From the NCBI RefSeq assembly GCF_019704555.1, contig NZ_AP024745.1, positions 373,501 to 437,500 on the forward strand: 64,000 bases of DNA, written 5' to 3'. A model generated the notes under the pieces. It was given only the letters and a program-made list of their open reading frames with translations. It was not told the DNA's origin and did no database searches. Positions 17,431 to 25,701 of this stretch are shown one piece after another. A program made the position numbers and the translations under genes. Positions within the stretch are counted from its first letter, which is position 1. Each line of letters starts with the position of its first letter. The stretch is from Actinoplanes sp. L3-i22. Lineage in GTDB: Bacteria > Actinomycetota > Actinomycetes > Mycobacteriales > Micromonosporaceae.

Positions 17431-18036
17431 GTGGCGACAGTGAAGCGCGCACCGGCTGGAGCGGCGGTGCTCCGAAATGACATCACCGTGGCGATTCGTA
17501 ACGCGGTCATGAGCGAACTCGCGGAGGTCGGTTACGGCCGGCTCTCGATCGAGGCCGTGGCCCGCCGTGCCGGGGTCGGCAAGACGGCGATCTACCGGCG
17601 GTGGAGCAACAAGCTGGAGATGGTACTCGAGATCATCACCGATGTCGCCGGACGGAAGGTGCCGGTGCCCGATACCGGCAGCTTCGCCAGCGATCTCGAC
17701 CTGTTGATGATGATCGTCAGCCGAGCGCTGCAGCACCGGGTCGCATCGCAGATCATCCCGGACCTGATGGCCGAGGCCGCGCGGAACCCGCAGATCGCCG
17801 AGACGCTGCAACGGGTGCTGCGCATCCACCAGCAGTCGGTGGGGGAGAAGCTGGTCGGCCAGGCGATCGCGCGCGGTGAGCTGCCCGAGGGCACCGATCC
17901 GGAGGTCGCGGTCGACCTGATCCTGGGTCCGCTGTACTGGCGGCTCGCGGTGTCCAGGCAGTCGGTCAGCGACGACTACCTGGAGAAGCTGGCGGCCGCG
18001 GTGCTGGGCTCGCTGAAGAGCGGTGCGGCTACGTAG
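17431..18036 (+). CDS. TetR/AcrR family transcriptional regulator
   Basis: 201 aa. The N-terminal helix-turn-helix is seen in YGRLSIEAVARRAGVGKTAI followed by YRRWSNKLEMVLEI; the C-terminal part resembles the TetR_C_11/TetR_C_33-like ligand domain (DLILGPLYWRLAVSRQ). Divergent from the polysaccharide exporter, which it may or may not control. TATAGT at 17419-17424 lies 6 nt before the GTG and no ribosome site is present, so the message is probably leaderless. Confidence 0.9.
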   Translation: MATVKRAPAGAAVLRNDITVAIRNAVMSELAEVGYGRLSIEAVARRAGVGKTAIYRRWSNKLEMVLEIITDVAGRKVPVPDTGSFASDLDLLMMIVSRALQHRVASQIIPDLMAEAARNPQIAETLQRVLRIHQQSVGEKLVGQAIARGELPEGTDPEVAVDLILGPLYWRLAVSRQSVSDDYLEKLAAAVLGSLKSGAAT

Positions 18037-18090
18037 AAGCAACTCAGGGTTTCCTGGCGCCGGCCGACGTGCGCGCCGAACGAGAGGGTC

Positions 18091-18453
18091 ATGCACTCCA
18101 GCCCTCCGCACGTCGACACCACCGTCCTGGACGCCACCGCGATGCTCGCGATCGCGATGGGCCGCGCCGCCGAGAACGGCCTCGGTGCGGCTCCGTCGCG
18201 CCCGTCCGTGGTGACCAGCGCCGCCGTGGTCGGCGCCTGGCGCAGCCCGGACGGGACGGTCAAGCTCCAGCTGCGGACCGACGGGACGTACGCCGGGGAG
18301 GTCGCCGGCCGGCGCAAGCGCCCGCACGGGACGTACCGGATCGACGGCGACGCGGTCCTGCTCCAGGACGATGCGTCCGGGCTGCGCACCCCGGTCGTCC
18401 TGCTGCACGAGGGCGAGCTGGAGATGGCCGGGCACCGGCTGCTCCCCGAATAG
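18091..18453 (+). CDS. Small hypothetical protein (Atu4866-like fold suspected)
   Basis: 120 aa. Residues 45-118 form a beta-rich pattern, V-V-G-A-W-R-S-P-D-G-T-V-K-L-Q-L-R-x-D-G-T-Y then HGTYRIDGDAVLLQDD, which resembles small Atu4866/lipocalin-like domains. The first 40 residues look disordered apart from a short Ala/Met-rich helix, so the true start could be later, but no better ribosome site is visible. No known function; it precedes pnuC by 25 nt. Confidence 0.6.
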   Translation: MHSSPPHVDTTVLDATAMLAIAMGRAAENGLGAAPSRPSVVTSAAVVGAWRSPDGTVKLQLRTDGTYAGEVAGRRKRPHGTYRIDGDAVLLQDDASGLRTPVVLLHEGELEMAGHRLLPE

Positions 18454-18478
18454 TCGCAAGATCGGCGATGCTGTCACC

Positions 18479-19081
18479 GTGATCGATTGGTTGAACAGCA
18501 CCGCGCTGACCGTCTTCGGGGTCGGCACCACCTGGGCCGAGGTCCTCGGCTTCGTCACCGGTCTGCTCAACGTCTGGTTGCTGATCCGGCAGCACGTCCT
18601 GAACTGGCCGCTCGGCATTCTCAACGTCCTGCTGCTGATGGTGGTGTTCGGCACGGCCGGGCTCTACGCGGACATGGGCCTGCAGGTGGTCTACGTGATT
18701 CTCGGCCTGTACGGCTGGTGGGCCTGGCTTTACGGCGGCGCGGGCCGGAGCGAGCTGGTGGTCCGGACCACCACGCGCGCCGAGTGGCTGGGCCTGGCGG
18801 TGGCCGGGGTGCTGCTCACCGGCGGGCTGTGGCTCTTCCTGGACCGGATGACCGGCTCGACGGTGCCGCTCGCGGACGCGCTGACCACGGCGTTGTCGCT
18901 GCTGGCGACGTACGGCCAGACCCGCAAGCTGGTGGAGAGCTGGTGGCTGTGGATCGCGGGGGACCTGATCTACATCCCGCTCTACGGCTACAAGGATCTC
19001 TGGCTCACCGCGATCCTCTATGTGGCCTTCCTCACTCTGTGCGTGCTGGGTCTGCGCGCCTGGCGGAAGGCGATCGGGTGA
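18479..19081 (+). CDS. pnuC: Nicotinamide riboside/mononucleotide transporter
   Basis: 200 aa integral membrane protein with about seven helices. PnuC marks are visible: LNVWLLIRQHVLNWPLGILNV, YVILGLYGWWAW, and the late W-W-L-W-I-A-G-D-L-I-Y-I-P-L-Y-G-Y-K-D-L-W motif that lines the vitamin site. Facilitated uptake of nicotinamide riboside, trapped by phosphorylation, is the family role. GTG start; its TGA overlaps the GTG of the nadR-like gene, so uptake and salvage enzymes are translationally coupled. Confidence 0.95.
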   Translation: MIDWLNSTALTVFGVGTTWAEVLGFVTGLLNVWLLIRQHVLNWPLGILNVLLLMVVFGTAGLYADMGLQVVYVILGLYGWWAWLYGGAGRSELVVRTTTRAEWLGLAVAGVLLTGGLWLFLDRMTGSTVPLADALTTALSLLATYGQTRKLVESWWLWIAGDLIYIPLYGYKDLWLTAILYVAFLTLCVLGLRAWRKAIG

Positions 19082-20154
19082 CGTACCGGCACGGTCTGAT
19101 CGTCGGGAAGTTCTACCCGCCGCACGCCGGCCATCACGCCCTGATCGAGGCGGCCGCGCGGGTCTGCGAGCGGGTGACCGTGGTGGTCGCGCCGTCGTCC
19201 CGGGAGAGCATCCCGCTGCCCCGGCGGCTGGAGTGGCTGCGGGAGGCGCACCAGCCGCACGTCCGGTTCGTCGGGGTGCACGACGACCACCCGATCGACT
19301 ACGCCGACCCGGCGGTCTGGGACCTGCACGTGGCCGTCTTCCGGGCCGCGGCCGGGCCGGAGCCGGTGGACGCGGTGTTCTCCTCCGAGGCGTACGGCGC
19401 CGAGCTGGCCCGCCGCTTCCACGCCGAGTCCGTGCTGGTCGACCTCGGGCGCGAGCGGGTCCCGGTCTCCGGCACCGCGATCCGCGCCGACCCGGTCGCG
19501 CACTGGGCGCACCTCGGCCCGGGCGCGCGGGCCTGGCTGGCCCGCCGGGTGGTCGTGGTCGGCGCCGAGTCGACCGGCACCACCACCATGGCCCGCGCGC
19601 TGGCCCGGCACTACCGGACCCGGGGTGGGGTGTGGGCGGCGACCGGCTGGGCGCCGGAGTTCGGCCGTGAGCTGACCGAGCGCAAGCTCGCCGAGCTGCG
19701 GCGCGGCCGCCCGGACGCGACCGTCTTCGACGTCACCTGGGACCGGGACGACTTCGTGACCGTCGCCGTCGAGCAGGCCGCGGCCGAGGACGCGCTGGCC
19801 CGGGCCGGCTCGCCGGTGGTGTTCGGCGACACCGACGCGTTCGCCACCACCATCTGGGAGGAGCGCTACCTGGGCAGCACCTCGGCGAAGGTCCGCGAGC
19901 TGGTCCGCGACCCCGACCTGTACCTGCTGACCGCCGACGCCGGGGTGCCGTTCGAGGACGACGGGCTGCGCGACGGCGAGCACCTGCGGCAGTGGATGAC
20001 CGGGCGGTTCCGGGCCGAGCTGGCCGGGCGCGGGGTGCCGTGGATCGAGCTGACCGGCGGGTACCGGGAGCGGCTGCGGAGGGCGATCCGGGCGGTCGAC
20101 GATCTGCTCGCCGCCGGGTGGCGATTCACGCCGCCGCTAAGTCATTCGGGGTGA
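19078..20154 (+). CDS. nadR: NadR-like bifunctional NMN adenylyltransferase / ribosylnicotinamide kinase
   Basis: 358 aa, no N-terminal DNA-binding domain. Adenylyltransferase domain (1-150) with GKFYPPHAGHH (HxGH = H16-A-G-H19) and the ISxT-like VSGTAIRADP. Kinase domain (155-350) with GAESTGTT at 162-169 and D-T-D-A-F-A-T-T. Would phosphorylate nicotinamide riboside and adenylate NMN to NAD. The P-loop has Thr168 where Lys is expected (GxESxGK[ST]), which is odd but the rest of the motif is intact. Coupled to pnuC by a GTGA overlap. Confidence 0.92.
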   Translation: MTYRHGLIVGKFYPPHAGHHALIEAAARVCERVTVVVAPSSRESIPLPRRLEWLREAHQPHVRFVGVHDDHPIDYADPAVWDLHVAVFRAAAGPEPVDAVFSSEAYGAELARRFHAESVLVDLGRERVPVSGTAIRADPVAHWAHLGPGARAWLARRVVVVGAESTGTTTMARALARHYRTRGGVWAATGWAPEFGRELTERKLAELRRGRPDATVFDVTWDRDDFVTVAVEQAAAEDALARAGSPVVFGDTDAFATTIWEERYLGSTSAKVRELVRDPDLYLLTADAGVPFEDDGLRDGEHLRQWMTGRFRAELAGRGVPWIELTGGYRERLRRAIRAVDDLLAAGWRFTPPLSHSG

Positions 20155-20172
20155 TCGGCCGAATCGTGAGGT

Positions 20173-20718
20173 ATGCGACACGTCAGGTTGATCGCGGCGA
20201 CGGTGTGCGTGCTGATGGCCGGTGGATGCGGCGGCACGACCAAGGTCGAGACGGTCGCGACCCCCACCCCGGGGAGCACCTGGCAACTGCTCATCTCGGG
20301 TAGCGCGGTGCCCACCCCGACACCGCCGCCGTTCAGTGCCCGGCCCGGGATCAGCGCCGCCACACTGTCCGGGTCGCCGAACCCCAGCTGCAGCAAGCTC
20401 TTCACGCAGAGCGAGGCGGTGCTGATCCCGGTGGACGTCACGCCGATCACCGGCGGTTTCACGGTGGAGTGGCCCCGGATGTACGACTCGAACTACCGGG
20501 TCACCGCGGTGCCGCAGCGGCTGGTCAGCGGTCCCCAGCCGGAGCCGCCCTGGAAGGACGTCCCGGCCGGGAAGGGCTGCACGGTCAGCACCACGATCAC
20601 CGGACTGATCTCGGGCGCGGCCTACATCGTCTGGCTGGACGCGCCGAACACCGGTTACGAGCTGGACGGCACCCGCCACCTGTACAGCGGGCGCTCGGGG
20701 GTGGTCTACCCCAAGTGA
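20173..20718 (+). CDS. Putative lipoprotein, unknown function
   Basis: 181 aa. Short signal peptide with lipobox-like L-M-A-G-G-C (Cys19), then a Thr/Pro-rich linker and a beta-rich domain with three further Cys residues (C-S-K-L-F, K-G-C-T-V). The pattern TTTITGLISGAAYIVWLDAPNTGYE looks fibronectin-III-like but I would not insist. Its last 13 bp overlap the end of the convergent MFS gene. Confidence 0.7.
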   Translation: MRHVRLIAATVCVLMAGGCGGTTKVETVATPTPGSTWQLLISGSAVPTPTPPPFSARPGISAATLSGSPNPSCSKLFTQSEAVLIPVDVTPITGGFTVEWPRMYDSNYRVTAVPQRLVSGPQPEPPWKDVPAGKGCTVSTTITGLISGAAYIVWLDAPNTGYELDGTRHLYSGRSGVVYPK

Positions 20719-22346
20719 TCGTCTTCCGGCTTGCCCTGGCGGGGCAGCAGGAAGGTCAGACCAAAAGCGGAGAAGAGCAAGAGCAGAGCGACCCCCGCCG
20801 TACGGACGGTGGTGTCCTCGAACCCCGCGCGAACCTGCTCCGCCGCGTAGGCCCCGAGCTCCGGGGACGCCGCGACCGGCGACTGGCAGGACGGCGGCAC
20901 CACGTCCGGGTTCTCCTCGGCGACCCGATCGGTCAGGCAGGCCCGCAGCCCGGCGACCACGGCCGGCGGGGTGCCGGCCGGCAGTGTCGCGGACGACGTG
21001 TCCACGTGGTGCCCGACCGCGCCCGGCAGCAGCGCGAAGAAGATCGTGCCCAGCACCGCGATCCCGAACGCCCCGCCGAGCTGCTGCACCGACGTGATCG
21101 CCCCGGACGCCGACCCGCTCTCCTCGTCGTCCACCCCGGCCAGCACGATGCCGAAGAACGGCGCCATCGCCAGGCCCATCCCGACGCCGAGCAGCAGCAT
21201 CGCCGGGATCAGGCGCCAGGGCGTGATGGCCGCCCCGGCCAGGTGCACGGTGCCGGCGAGGACCACGGTCCCGGCGATCATCACCAGGGTGCCGAGCTGG
21301 AGCAGCTTGCGGCCGAGCTTCTCGGCCAGGCCGGCGCCGGCCACGATGAAGCCGGCCACCATGCCGAGCGCCTGCGGCAGCGTGCTCAGGCCGGCCTTGA
21401 GCGGTGCATAGCCCAGCCCGATCTGCAGGTAGAAGGTGAAGATCAGGCCGGTGCCGATCAGCGACGCGAAGAACATCAGGCCCAGGGCCAGGCCACCGGT
21501 GAACGCCCGCTTGCGGAACAGGCTCGGGGTGACCAGCGGGTCGAGGCCACGCTTGTCCCGCCACCCCTCGTACGCCGCGAACAGCCCGAACGCGAGCACG
21601 CCGAGCGCCAGCATGCCGAACGTCCAGGCCGGCCAGCCCAACTCCCGGCCCTGCACCAGCGGGTAGAGCAGCAGGAACGCGCCGCCGGCGGCGAACAGCA
21701 CGCCGAGCCCGTCGAGCCGCGGCGCCCGTTCCAGGCGGGACTCGGGCAGGAACCGGAGCGCGCCGAACACCGCGAAGATGCCCAGCGGCAGGTTGATGAA
21801 GAAGATCACCCGCCAGCCGGCGCCGAAGTAGTCCGCGTCGACCAGCCAGCCGGCCAGGATCGGGCCGCCCACCGAGGAGAGGCCCATCACCGGCCCGAAC
21901 GCGCCGAACGCCTTGGCCCGCTCGGCCGGCCCGAACATCTCGCGCAGCATGCCCAGGCCCTGCGGCAGCATCAGCGCGCCGAACAGGCCCTGCACCGCGC
22001 GGGCGGCGACCAGGAAACCGGCCGCCGGGGCGAGCGCGCAGGCCAGCGACGCGAGGGTGAAGCCGGCCGCGCCGATCAGGAACATCCGCCGCCGGCCGTA
22101 GATGTCGCCCAGGCGGCCGCCGGTGAGCAGGCCGATGGCCATGGCCAGCGTGTACGCCGCGCCGAGCCACTGGATCAAGCTGTACGACCCACCGAGCTCG
22201 GACCGGATGACCGGGCCGGCGATCGTGGTGACCAGCGAGTCGAGCAGGTCCATCACCTCGACCGCGAGGATCACGAAGAGGGCGACCCACCGATAGCGGT
22301 AGGGCGCCACCTGTTGTTCTTGAACACTGTTCGTTGCCACGAACAC
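20706..22346 (-). CDS. MFS drug transporter, DHA2 (EmrB/QacA) family
   Basis: 546 aa with about 14 helices. Seen: motif L-L-D-S-L-V-T-T-I-A-G-P-V-I in TM1 (motif D1), GGRLGDIYGRRRMFLIG (motif A), and the antiporter motif GVGMGLAMAPFF-like region. Proton-driven export of amphipathic drugs is the family role. Start is uncertain: GTG 22346 lies within operator-like repeats; GTG 22310 (VAPYRYRW) keeps all repeats upstream and matches family N-termini. Divergent from a TetR regulator that probably represses it. Confidence 0.9.
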   Translation of the reverse strand: MFVATNSVQEQQVAPYRYRWVALFVILAVEVMDLLDSLVTTIAGPVIRSELGGSYSLIQWLGAAYTLAMAIGLLTGGRLGDIYGRRRMFLIGAAGFTLASLACALAPAAGFLVAARAVQGLFGALMLPQGLGMLREMFGPAERAKAFGAFGPVMGLSSVGGPILAGWLVDADYFGAGWRVIFFINLPLGIFAVFGALRFLPESRLERAPRLDGLGVLFAAGGAFLLLYPLVQGRELGWPAWTFGMLALGVLAFGLFAAYEGWRDKRGLDPLVTPSLFRKRAFTGGLALGLMFFASLIGTGLIFTFYLQIGLGYAPLKAGLSTLPQALGMVAGFIVAGAGLAEKLGRKLLQLGTLVMIAGTVVLAGTVHLAGAAITPWRLIPAMLLLGVGMGLAMAPFFGIVLAGVDDEESGSASGAITSVQQLGGAFGIAVLGTIFFALLPGAVGHHVDTSSATLPAGTPPAVVAGLRACLTDRVAEENPDVVPPSCQSPVAASPELGAYAAEQVRAGFEDTTVRTAGVALLLLFSAFGLTFLLPRQGKPEDDHLG

Positions 22347-22369
22347 TGTTTTATTAGCGAACAGCGTTC
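22322..22369. promoter_or_regulatory. Three operator-like palindromes between MFS and TetR genes
   Basis: GAACACTGTTC (22322-22332), GAACACTGTTT (22341-22351) and GAACAGCGTTC (22359-22369) are spaced 19 and 18 bp apart, about two helical turns. Position between divergent pump and TetR genes suggests binding of that regulator. Confidence 0.7.
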
Positions 22370-22391
22370 ATGTCAACTAAATTAGAGCGCG

Positions 22392-23123
22392 ATGAAGACC
22401 TCCCCCTGGCAACCGCTTCCGGACCGGCGACCCGGCCGGGTGCAGCTCGACCGCGAGCAGATCATCGACGCCGCCCTGCGGATCAGCGATGCGGAAGGCG
22501 TCGACGCGGTCAGCACGCGCCGGGTCGCCGCCGAGTTCGGCACCGGCCCGTCCAGCCTCTACGCCCACGTGTCCAACAAGGACGAACTGCTCCGGCTGAT
22601 GTTCGACCGGGTCTGTGGCGAGATCGAGCTGCCGCCGCAGGAGCCGGCGCGGTGGGCGGCGCAGGTCAAGCACCTGATGCTGGCGACGCACGTGATCCTT
22701 CGGGAGCACAACGACCTGGCCCGGGTCGCGCTCGCCTCGATCCCGAACGGCCCGAACGCGCTGCGGACCTCGGAGTGGATGTTCAGCCTGCTGATCAAGA
22801 GTGGGATGCCGCCGCGGTACAGCGCCTGGGCGATCGAGCGGATCTTCCTGTACGTCACCGCGGACGCCTACGAGAACTCGATCTGGCGTGCCCAGATGCG
22901 TCACCTGAAGCTGACCGAGGCGCAGGCGGAGCAGCACGTCAAGACGGAGCTGAAGGAGCACTTCGCGGAGCTGCCGGACGACCGGTTCCCGTATCTCCGG
23001 GCCCATCCGGACGCGATGACCTCGGGGACCGTCCAGGAGCGCTTCGAGTGGGGTCTCGACCTGCTGATCGCGGGGTTGACCGGGTTTTTGAAACCGCAAC
23101 CACCCGCGGACGTCGCCCTGTAG
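22392..23123 (+). CDS. TetR family regulator with TetR_C_1 ligand domain
   Basis: 243 aa. HTH: RIS-DAEGVDAVSTRRVAAEFGTGPSSLYAHVSNKDELLRLM; the C-terminal half has the long helical layout of TetR_C_1 (true TetR-like) with W-A-I-E-R-I-F-L-Y-V-T-A-D-A-Y-E. Likely represses the divergent DHA2 pump through the palindromes at 22322-22369. The last 11 codons and the stop lie inside a 136-bp repeat that also occurs at 28023, so the extreme C-terminus was probably supplied by that element. Confidence 0.92.
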   Translation: MKTSPWQPLPDRRPGRVQLDREQIIDAALRISDAEGVDAVSTRRVAAEFGTGPSSLYAHVSNKDELLRLMFDRVCGEIELPPQEPARWAAQVKHLMLATHVILREHNDLARVALASIPNGPNALRTSEWMFSLLIKSGMPPRYSAWAIERIFLYVTADAYENSIWRAQMRHLKLTEAQAEQHVKTELKEHFAELPDDRFPYLRAHPDAMTSGTVQERFEWGLDLLIAGLTGFLKPQPPADVAL

Positions 23124-23226
23124 GGCCTCGCGTTCTGGGCGCCCCGCGCCCTTGCGGGGCCCGGAAGGGTCCCCGCGGGAGCGACGATCAGTTATTGGCC
23201 GCAGCGTAGGCAATGAAGAACTTGAA
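23091..23226 (-). repeat. 136-bp dispersed repeat, copy A
   Basis: Matches positions 28023-28158 in opposite orientation with 127 of 136 identical bases and no gaps (my count). The middle contains nested GC palindromes (GGGCGCCCCGCGCCC; GGGGCCCGGAAGGGTCCCC). It covers the 3' end of the TetR gene and ends 9 nt from the rhodanese stop. No transposase or target duplication is visible. Confidence 0.9.
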
Positions 23227-23234
23227 TTTGATCT

Positions 23235-23633
23235 TCAGTCCAGGGTCGGCAGGCCGGCTTCCCGCCAGGCCTTGAAGCCGCCGGCCAGGTCGGTCGCCCG
23301 GTGCAGGCCGAGGTCCTGCAGCGCGGCCGCGGCCAGGCTGCTGGTGTAGCCCTCCTGGCAGGTGATGATCACCGCGAGGTCGTAGCTGTTCGCGAACGGC
23401 AGGCGGGCGTCGCTGCGCGGGTCGAGGCGCCACTCCAGCACGTTGCGCTCGATGATCAGCGCGCCCGGGATCTCGCCGTGCTCGGCGCGCTGGGCGGCCG
23501 GGCGGATGTCGATCAGGATCGCGCCGTCGCGGATCGCCGCGGCGGTCGCCAGGGGACCGAGCCGGTCGAGCCGGGCGCGGGCCTGGTCGAGGATCTCGCT
23601 GATGCTCCGGGCGCCGGGCGGAGCCGCGGTCAC
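23235..23633 (-). CDS. Rhodanese-like domain protein
   Basis: 132 aa, one rhodanese domain: LIDIRPAAQRAEHGEIPGALIIERNVLEW, then the active-site loop CQEGYTSSLAAAALQDLG with the persulfide-forming Cys, and DLAGGFKAWREAGLP. GTG start overlaps the stop of the cysteine dioxygenase gene (GTGA). The pairing suggests handling of sulfane sulfur produced during cysteine breakdown; sulfur acceptor unknown. Directly followed by repeat copy A. Confidence 0.92.
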   Translation of the reverse strand: MTAAPPGARSISEILDQARARLDRLGPLATAAAIRDGAILIDIRPAAQRAEHGEIPGALIIERNVLEWRLDPRSDARLPFANSYDLAVIITCQEGYTSSLAAAALQDLGLHRATDLAGGFKAWREAGLPTLD

Positions 23634-24100
23634 CACTGCGAGCCGGCCTTGTCGACGGTGACGACCTCGAGGCCGGCCGGGCTCAGCCGGTACTTGGTCA
23701 TCACGGTCAGCGCGGGGCCGTAGACGTGCACGCTGATCGCCGGGTCGGTGCCACGGTTCACGATCCGGTGCACGTGGTGCTCGCCGAAGCGGCGGCCGGC
23801 GCCCTCGCCGAGATCGCGCGTGACGACGCGGGGCGACGCGGCCGGGCCGCCCACGGTGTCCTCGGTGAGCACGCCGCTGAAGACGTGGAACGCGCCCGCC
23901 GAGCCGCCGTGGTCGTGCAGCTCGGTCTGCTGCCCGGGGAGCCAGGTGAGCAGCCACACCTCGTAGTCGTCGGTGGCCGCCAGCCGGTGATACCACCGGT
24001 CCACCGGGTCGAACCGGGGCGGAACCACCCACCCTTCCGGCGCATCGGCGAATTGCCGGGCGATGGCGAGGTGGTCGAGTCGGAGGGCGGTGGCTGACAT
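23630..24100 (-). CDS. Cysteine dioxygenase family protein
   Basis: 156 aa cupin. Iron ligands expected from H62 and H64 in TELHDHGGSAGAFHVFSG and H111 in EHHVHRIVN, matching the cupin 1 and cupin 2 motifs of bacterial cysteine dioxygenase. Would oxidise cysteine to cysteine sulfinate with O2. ATG 24100 has AGGAG 6 nt upstream, which excludes longer in-frame starts. First gene of a two-gene operon with rhodanese; a perfect 8-bp inverted repeat lies 27 nt upstream. Confidence 0.93.
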   Translation of the reverse strand: MSATALRLDHLAIARQFADAPEGWVVPPRFDPVDRWYHRLAATDDYEVWLLTWLPGQQTELHDHGGSAGAFHVFSGVLTEDTVGGPAASPRVVTRDLGEGAGRRFGEHHVHRIVNRGTDPAISVHVYGPALTVMTKYRLSPAGLEVVTVDKAGSQW

Positions 24101-24126
24101 GCGTTCTCCTCGGCGAGGGCATATAT

Positions 24127-24147
24127 AACCTATCGGCAAGATAGGTT
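24127..24147. promoter_or_regulatory. Palindrome in the cysteine dioxygenase leader
   Basis: AACCTATC (24127-24134), 5-nt spacer GGCAA, GATAGGTT (24140-24147): perfect 8-bp arms. It sits 27-47 nt before the ATG next to an AT-rich TATATA, a good place for a repressor operator. No regulator gene is adjacent. Confidence 0.55.
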
Positions 24148-24447
24148 TTACCACAGAAGTGGATCGCGCGTGAAGCTTTCCCGGATCCGGCTCGTCCCCC
24201 GAAAGAGGCTTTACCGAGTTTGCCTCTTTCGTGGCGGAGTGCGAAAATCGGCTGTCCGCAATGACGTGACCACGCTGGGTTGAACAAAGTGGTCGTTGCG
24301 TCACCGGAATGGCCGATGGCCTCATCCGTTCCGGCAGAGTTCCTGGTCAGCTCGTCCCTAGGCAATTGAGAAAGCTATATGGTGAGGCGCGCCGCCGAAG
24401 CCTGGTGTGCACTCCCCTCACTCCCCCCGATGAACGAGGACGGACAC
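24148..24447. other. Divergent intergenic region
   Basis: About 300 bp between the cysteine dioxygenase leader and the neprosin-like gene. It is less GC-rich than its surroundings around 24180-24390. I see TATATG at 24374-24379 as a possible plus-strand -10 but no clear -35, and no gene or known RNA. Confidence 0.4.
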
Positions 24448-25551
24448 GTGTTGAAGTCACGCCGCGGTCTGCTCGCCGCCGGCCTCGCCGTCGCGGTGAT
24501 CGGTGCGATCGGAGTCGTCTCCACCCTCAACGCGGGGGCCGAGCAGATTCCGGGCGCGACCGCCGAAGCCTCCGCCGCGGCCGAGCCGGCCCTGCAGCCG
24601 CCGGCCGAGCTTCCGTGGGGCGCCAGGCCGCAGCGGGTCAAGCGCGGCAAGACCGGCACCAGCAGCAAGTCGCTCAAGGCGGCCGGGCTCAGCGTGGCCG
24701 GCGACACGAACCAGGCCGACGACGAGTTCGCGCCGAAGGGCCGCAGCAACAAGTCGACCTTCCTGCGGACCGCGAAGACCAACGTGGTCCCGCCGGAGCC
24801 GTCGGGCGTGCCGTCCCCGTCGGCGAGCAGCGACTCCGGGACAGTCAACTTCCTCTACAACGTCGGTGCGCAGTCGGCCGTCTCGGACGGCGCCTACGTC
24901 AACCTGACGGTCAACAAGCCGAAGCTCGCGAAAGAGGACTACCACACCCTCGCCGAGCTGGCCGTGCAGTCCGCGGACGGCAACCAGATCGTCGAGGTCG
25001 GGTGGAACGTCGACCGGGTGGTCAACGGTGACGACGACCCGCACCTGTTCGTCTACCACTGGGTGAACCGGCAGACGTCCTGCTACAACGGCTGCGGCTA
25101 CGTGCAGTACAGCAAGACCGTGTTCCCCGGCGACACCCTCGCGGTGGACCAGCAGCGGCGGTTCGGGATCCAGTACTTCAACGACGCCTGGTGGATCGCG
25201 TTCGACACCGAGTGGGTCGGCTACTTCCCGGCCAAGCTCTGGGGCGACGTGTCGTTCGCCAAGACCGGCCTGGTCCAGGTCTTCGGCGAGGTGGCCGCGT
25301 CCTCCGACAAGCCGTGCACGGAGATGGGCAACGGCAAGAAGTCCGACGACACCACGTCGGCCCGGATCGGCAGCGTGGCCTACCTGAACGGGCCGGACCC
25401 GAGCGTCACGGTGCGCAGCACCAGCGACTACTACTCGGTGAACCAGCTGAGTGCCCGGACCTTCCGGTACGGCGGGCCCGGCGCGTGCGGCACCACCACG
25501 CCGACGCCGACCCCGACGATCACCGCGAGCGCGACCACCGCGGCCAAGTAG
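24448..25551 (+). CDS. Secreted neprosin-domain protein (putative glutamic prolyl endopeptidase)
   Basis: 367 aa from GTG 24448, with GAGGACGGA just upstream; an in-frame ATG at 24430 is an alternative. Signal sequence with twin-Arg-like start (S-R-R-G-L-L-A-A-G-L-A). The domain at about 140-330 shows V-E-V-G-W-N-V-D, H-L-F-V-Y-H-W-V-N, C-Y-N-G-C-G-Y-V-Q, N-D-A-W-W-I-A-F-D-T-E-W-V-G-Y-F-P-A-K-L-W, which is the neprosin (DUF239) pattern; the two Glu in these motifs are candidates for the catalytic pair. Ends with a Thr/Pro tail. Enzyme activity is inferred. Confidence 0.75.
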   Translation: MLKSRRGLLAAGLAVAVIGAIGVVSTLNAGAEQIPGATAEASAAAEPALQPPAELPWGARPQRVKRGKTGTSSKSLKAAGLSVAGDTNQADDEFAPKGRSNKSTFLRTAKTNVVPPEPSGVPSPSASSDSGTVNFLYNVGAQSAVSDGAYVNLTVNKPKLAKEDYHTLAELAVQSADGNQIVEVGWNVDRVVNGDDDPHLFVYHWVNRQTSCYNGCGYVQYSKTVFPGDTLAVDQQRRFGIQYFNDAWWIAFDTEWVGYFPAKLWGDVSFAKTGLVQVFGEVAASSDKPCTEMGNGKKSDDTTSARIGSVAYLNGPDPSVTVRSTSDYYSVNQLSARTFRYGGPGACGTTTPTPTPTITASATTAAK

Positions 25552-25567
25552 TAGATCCACTTCACGC

Positions 25568-25615
25568 AAACGTCGATGCCCGGTCCCTCGTAAGGGGCCG
25601 GGCATCGACGTTTTC
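25568..25615. terminator. Intrinsic terminator
   Basis: Stem of about 19 bp, AAACGTCGATGCCCGGTCCC (25568-25587) with GGGGCCGGGCATCGACGTTT (25594-25613) with one G-T pair, followed by a T. Ends the neprosin-like gene transcript. Confidence 0.93.
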
Positions 25616-25634
25616 CGGTTTCTTGCCCCCACCG

Positions 25635-25662
25635 TGAACCGGATCGCATGCCACGATGTACA
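25635..25662 (+). promoter_or_regulatory. ECF-type promoter candidate before the sigma gene
   Basis: TGAACC at 25635-25640, 16-nt spacer, TGTACA at 25657-25662, ending 39 nt before the sigma-gene ATG. AACC in the -35 is the hallmark of ECF promoters, and ECF genes are usually self-regulated. No data beyond motif and position. Confidence 0.4.
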
Positions 25663-25701
25663 TCCGGGTGGCCGGGCGGAACCCGAGGGGAGCTGGCGCC
25701 G

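Noticed and set aside
25648..25701. Longer start for the ECF sigma factor
   Set aside because: It would overlap the candidate promoter and adds a Trp/Gly-rich segment absent from the family; ATG 25702 has a ribosome site.
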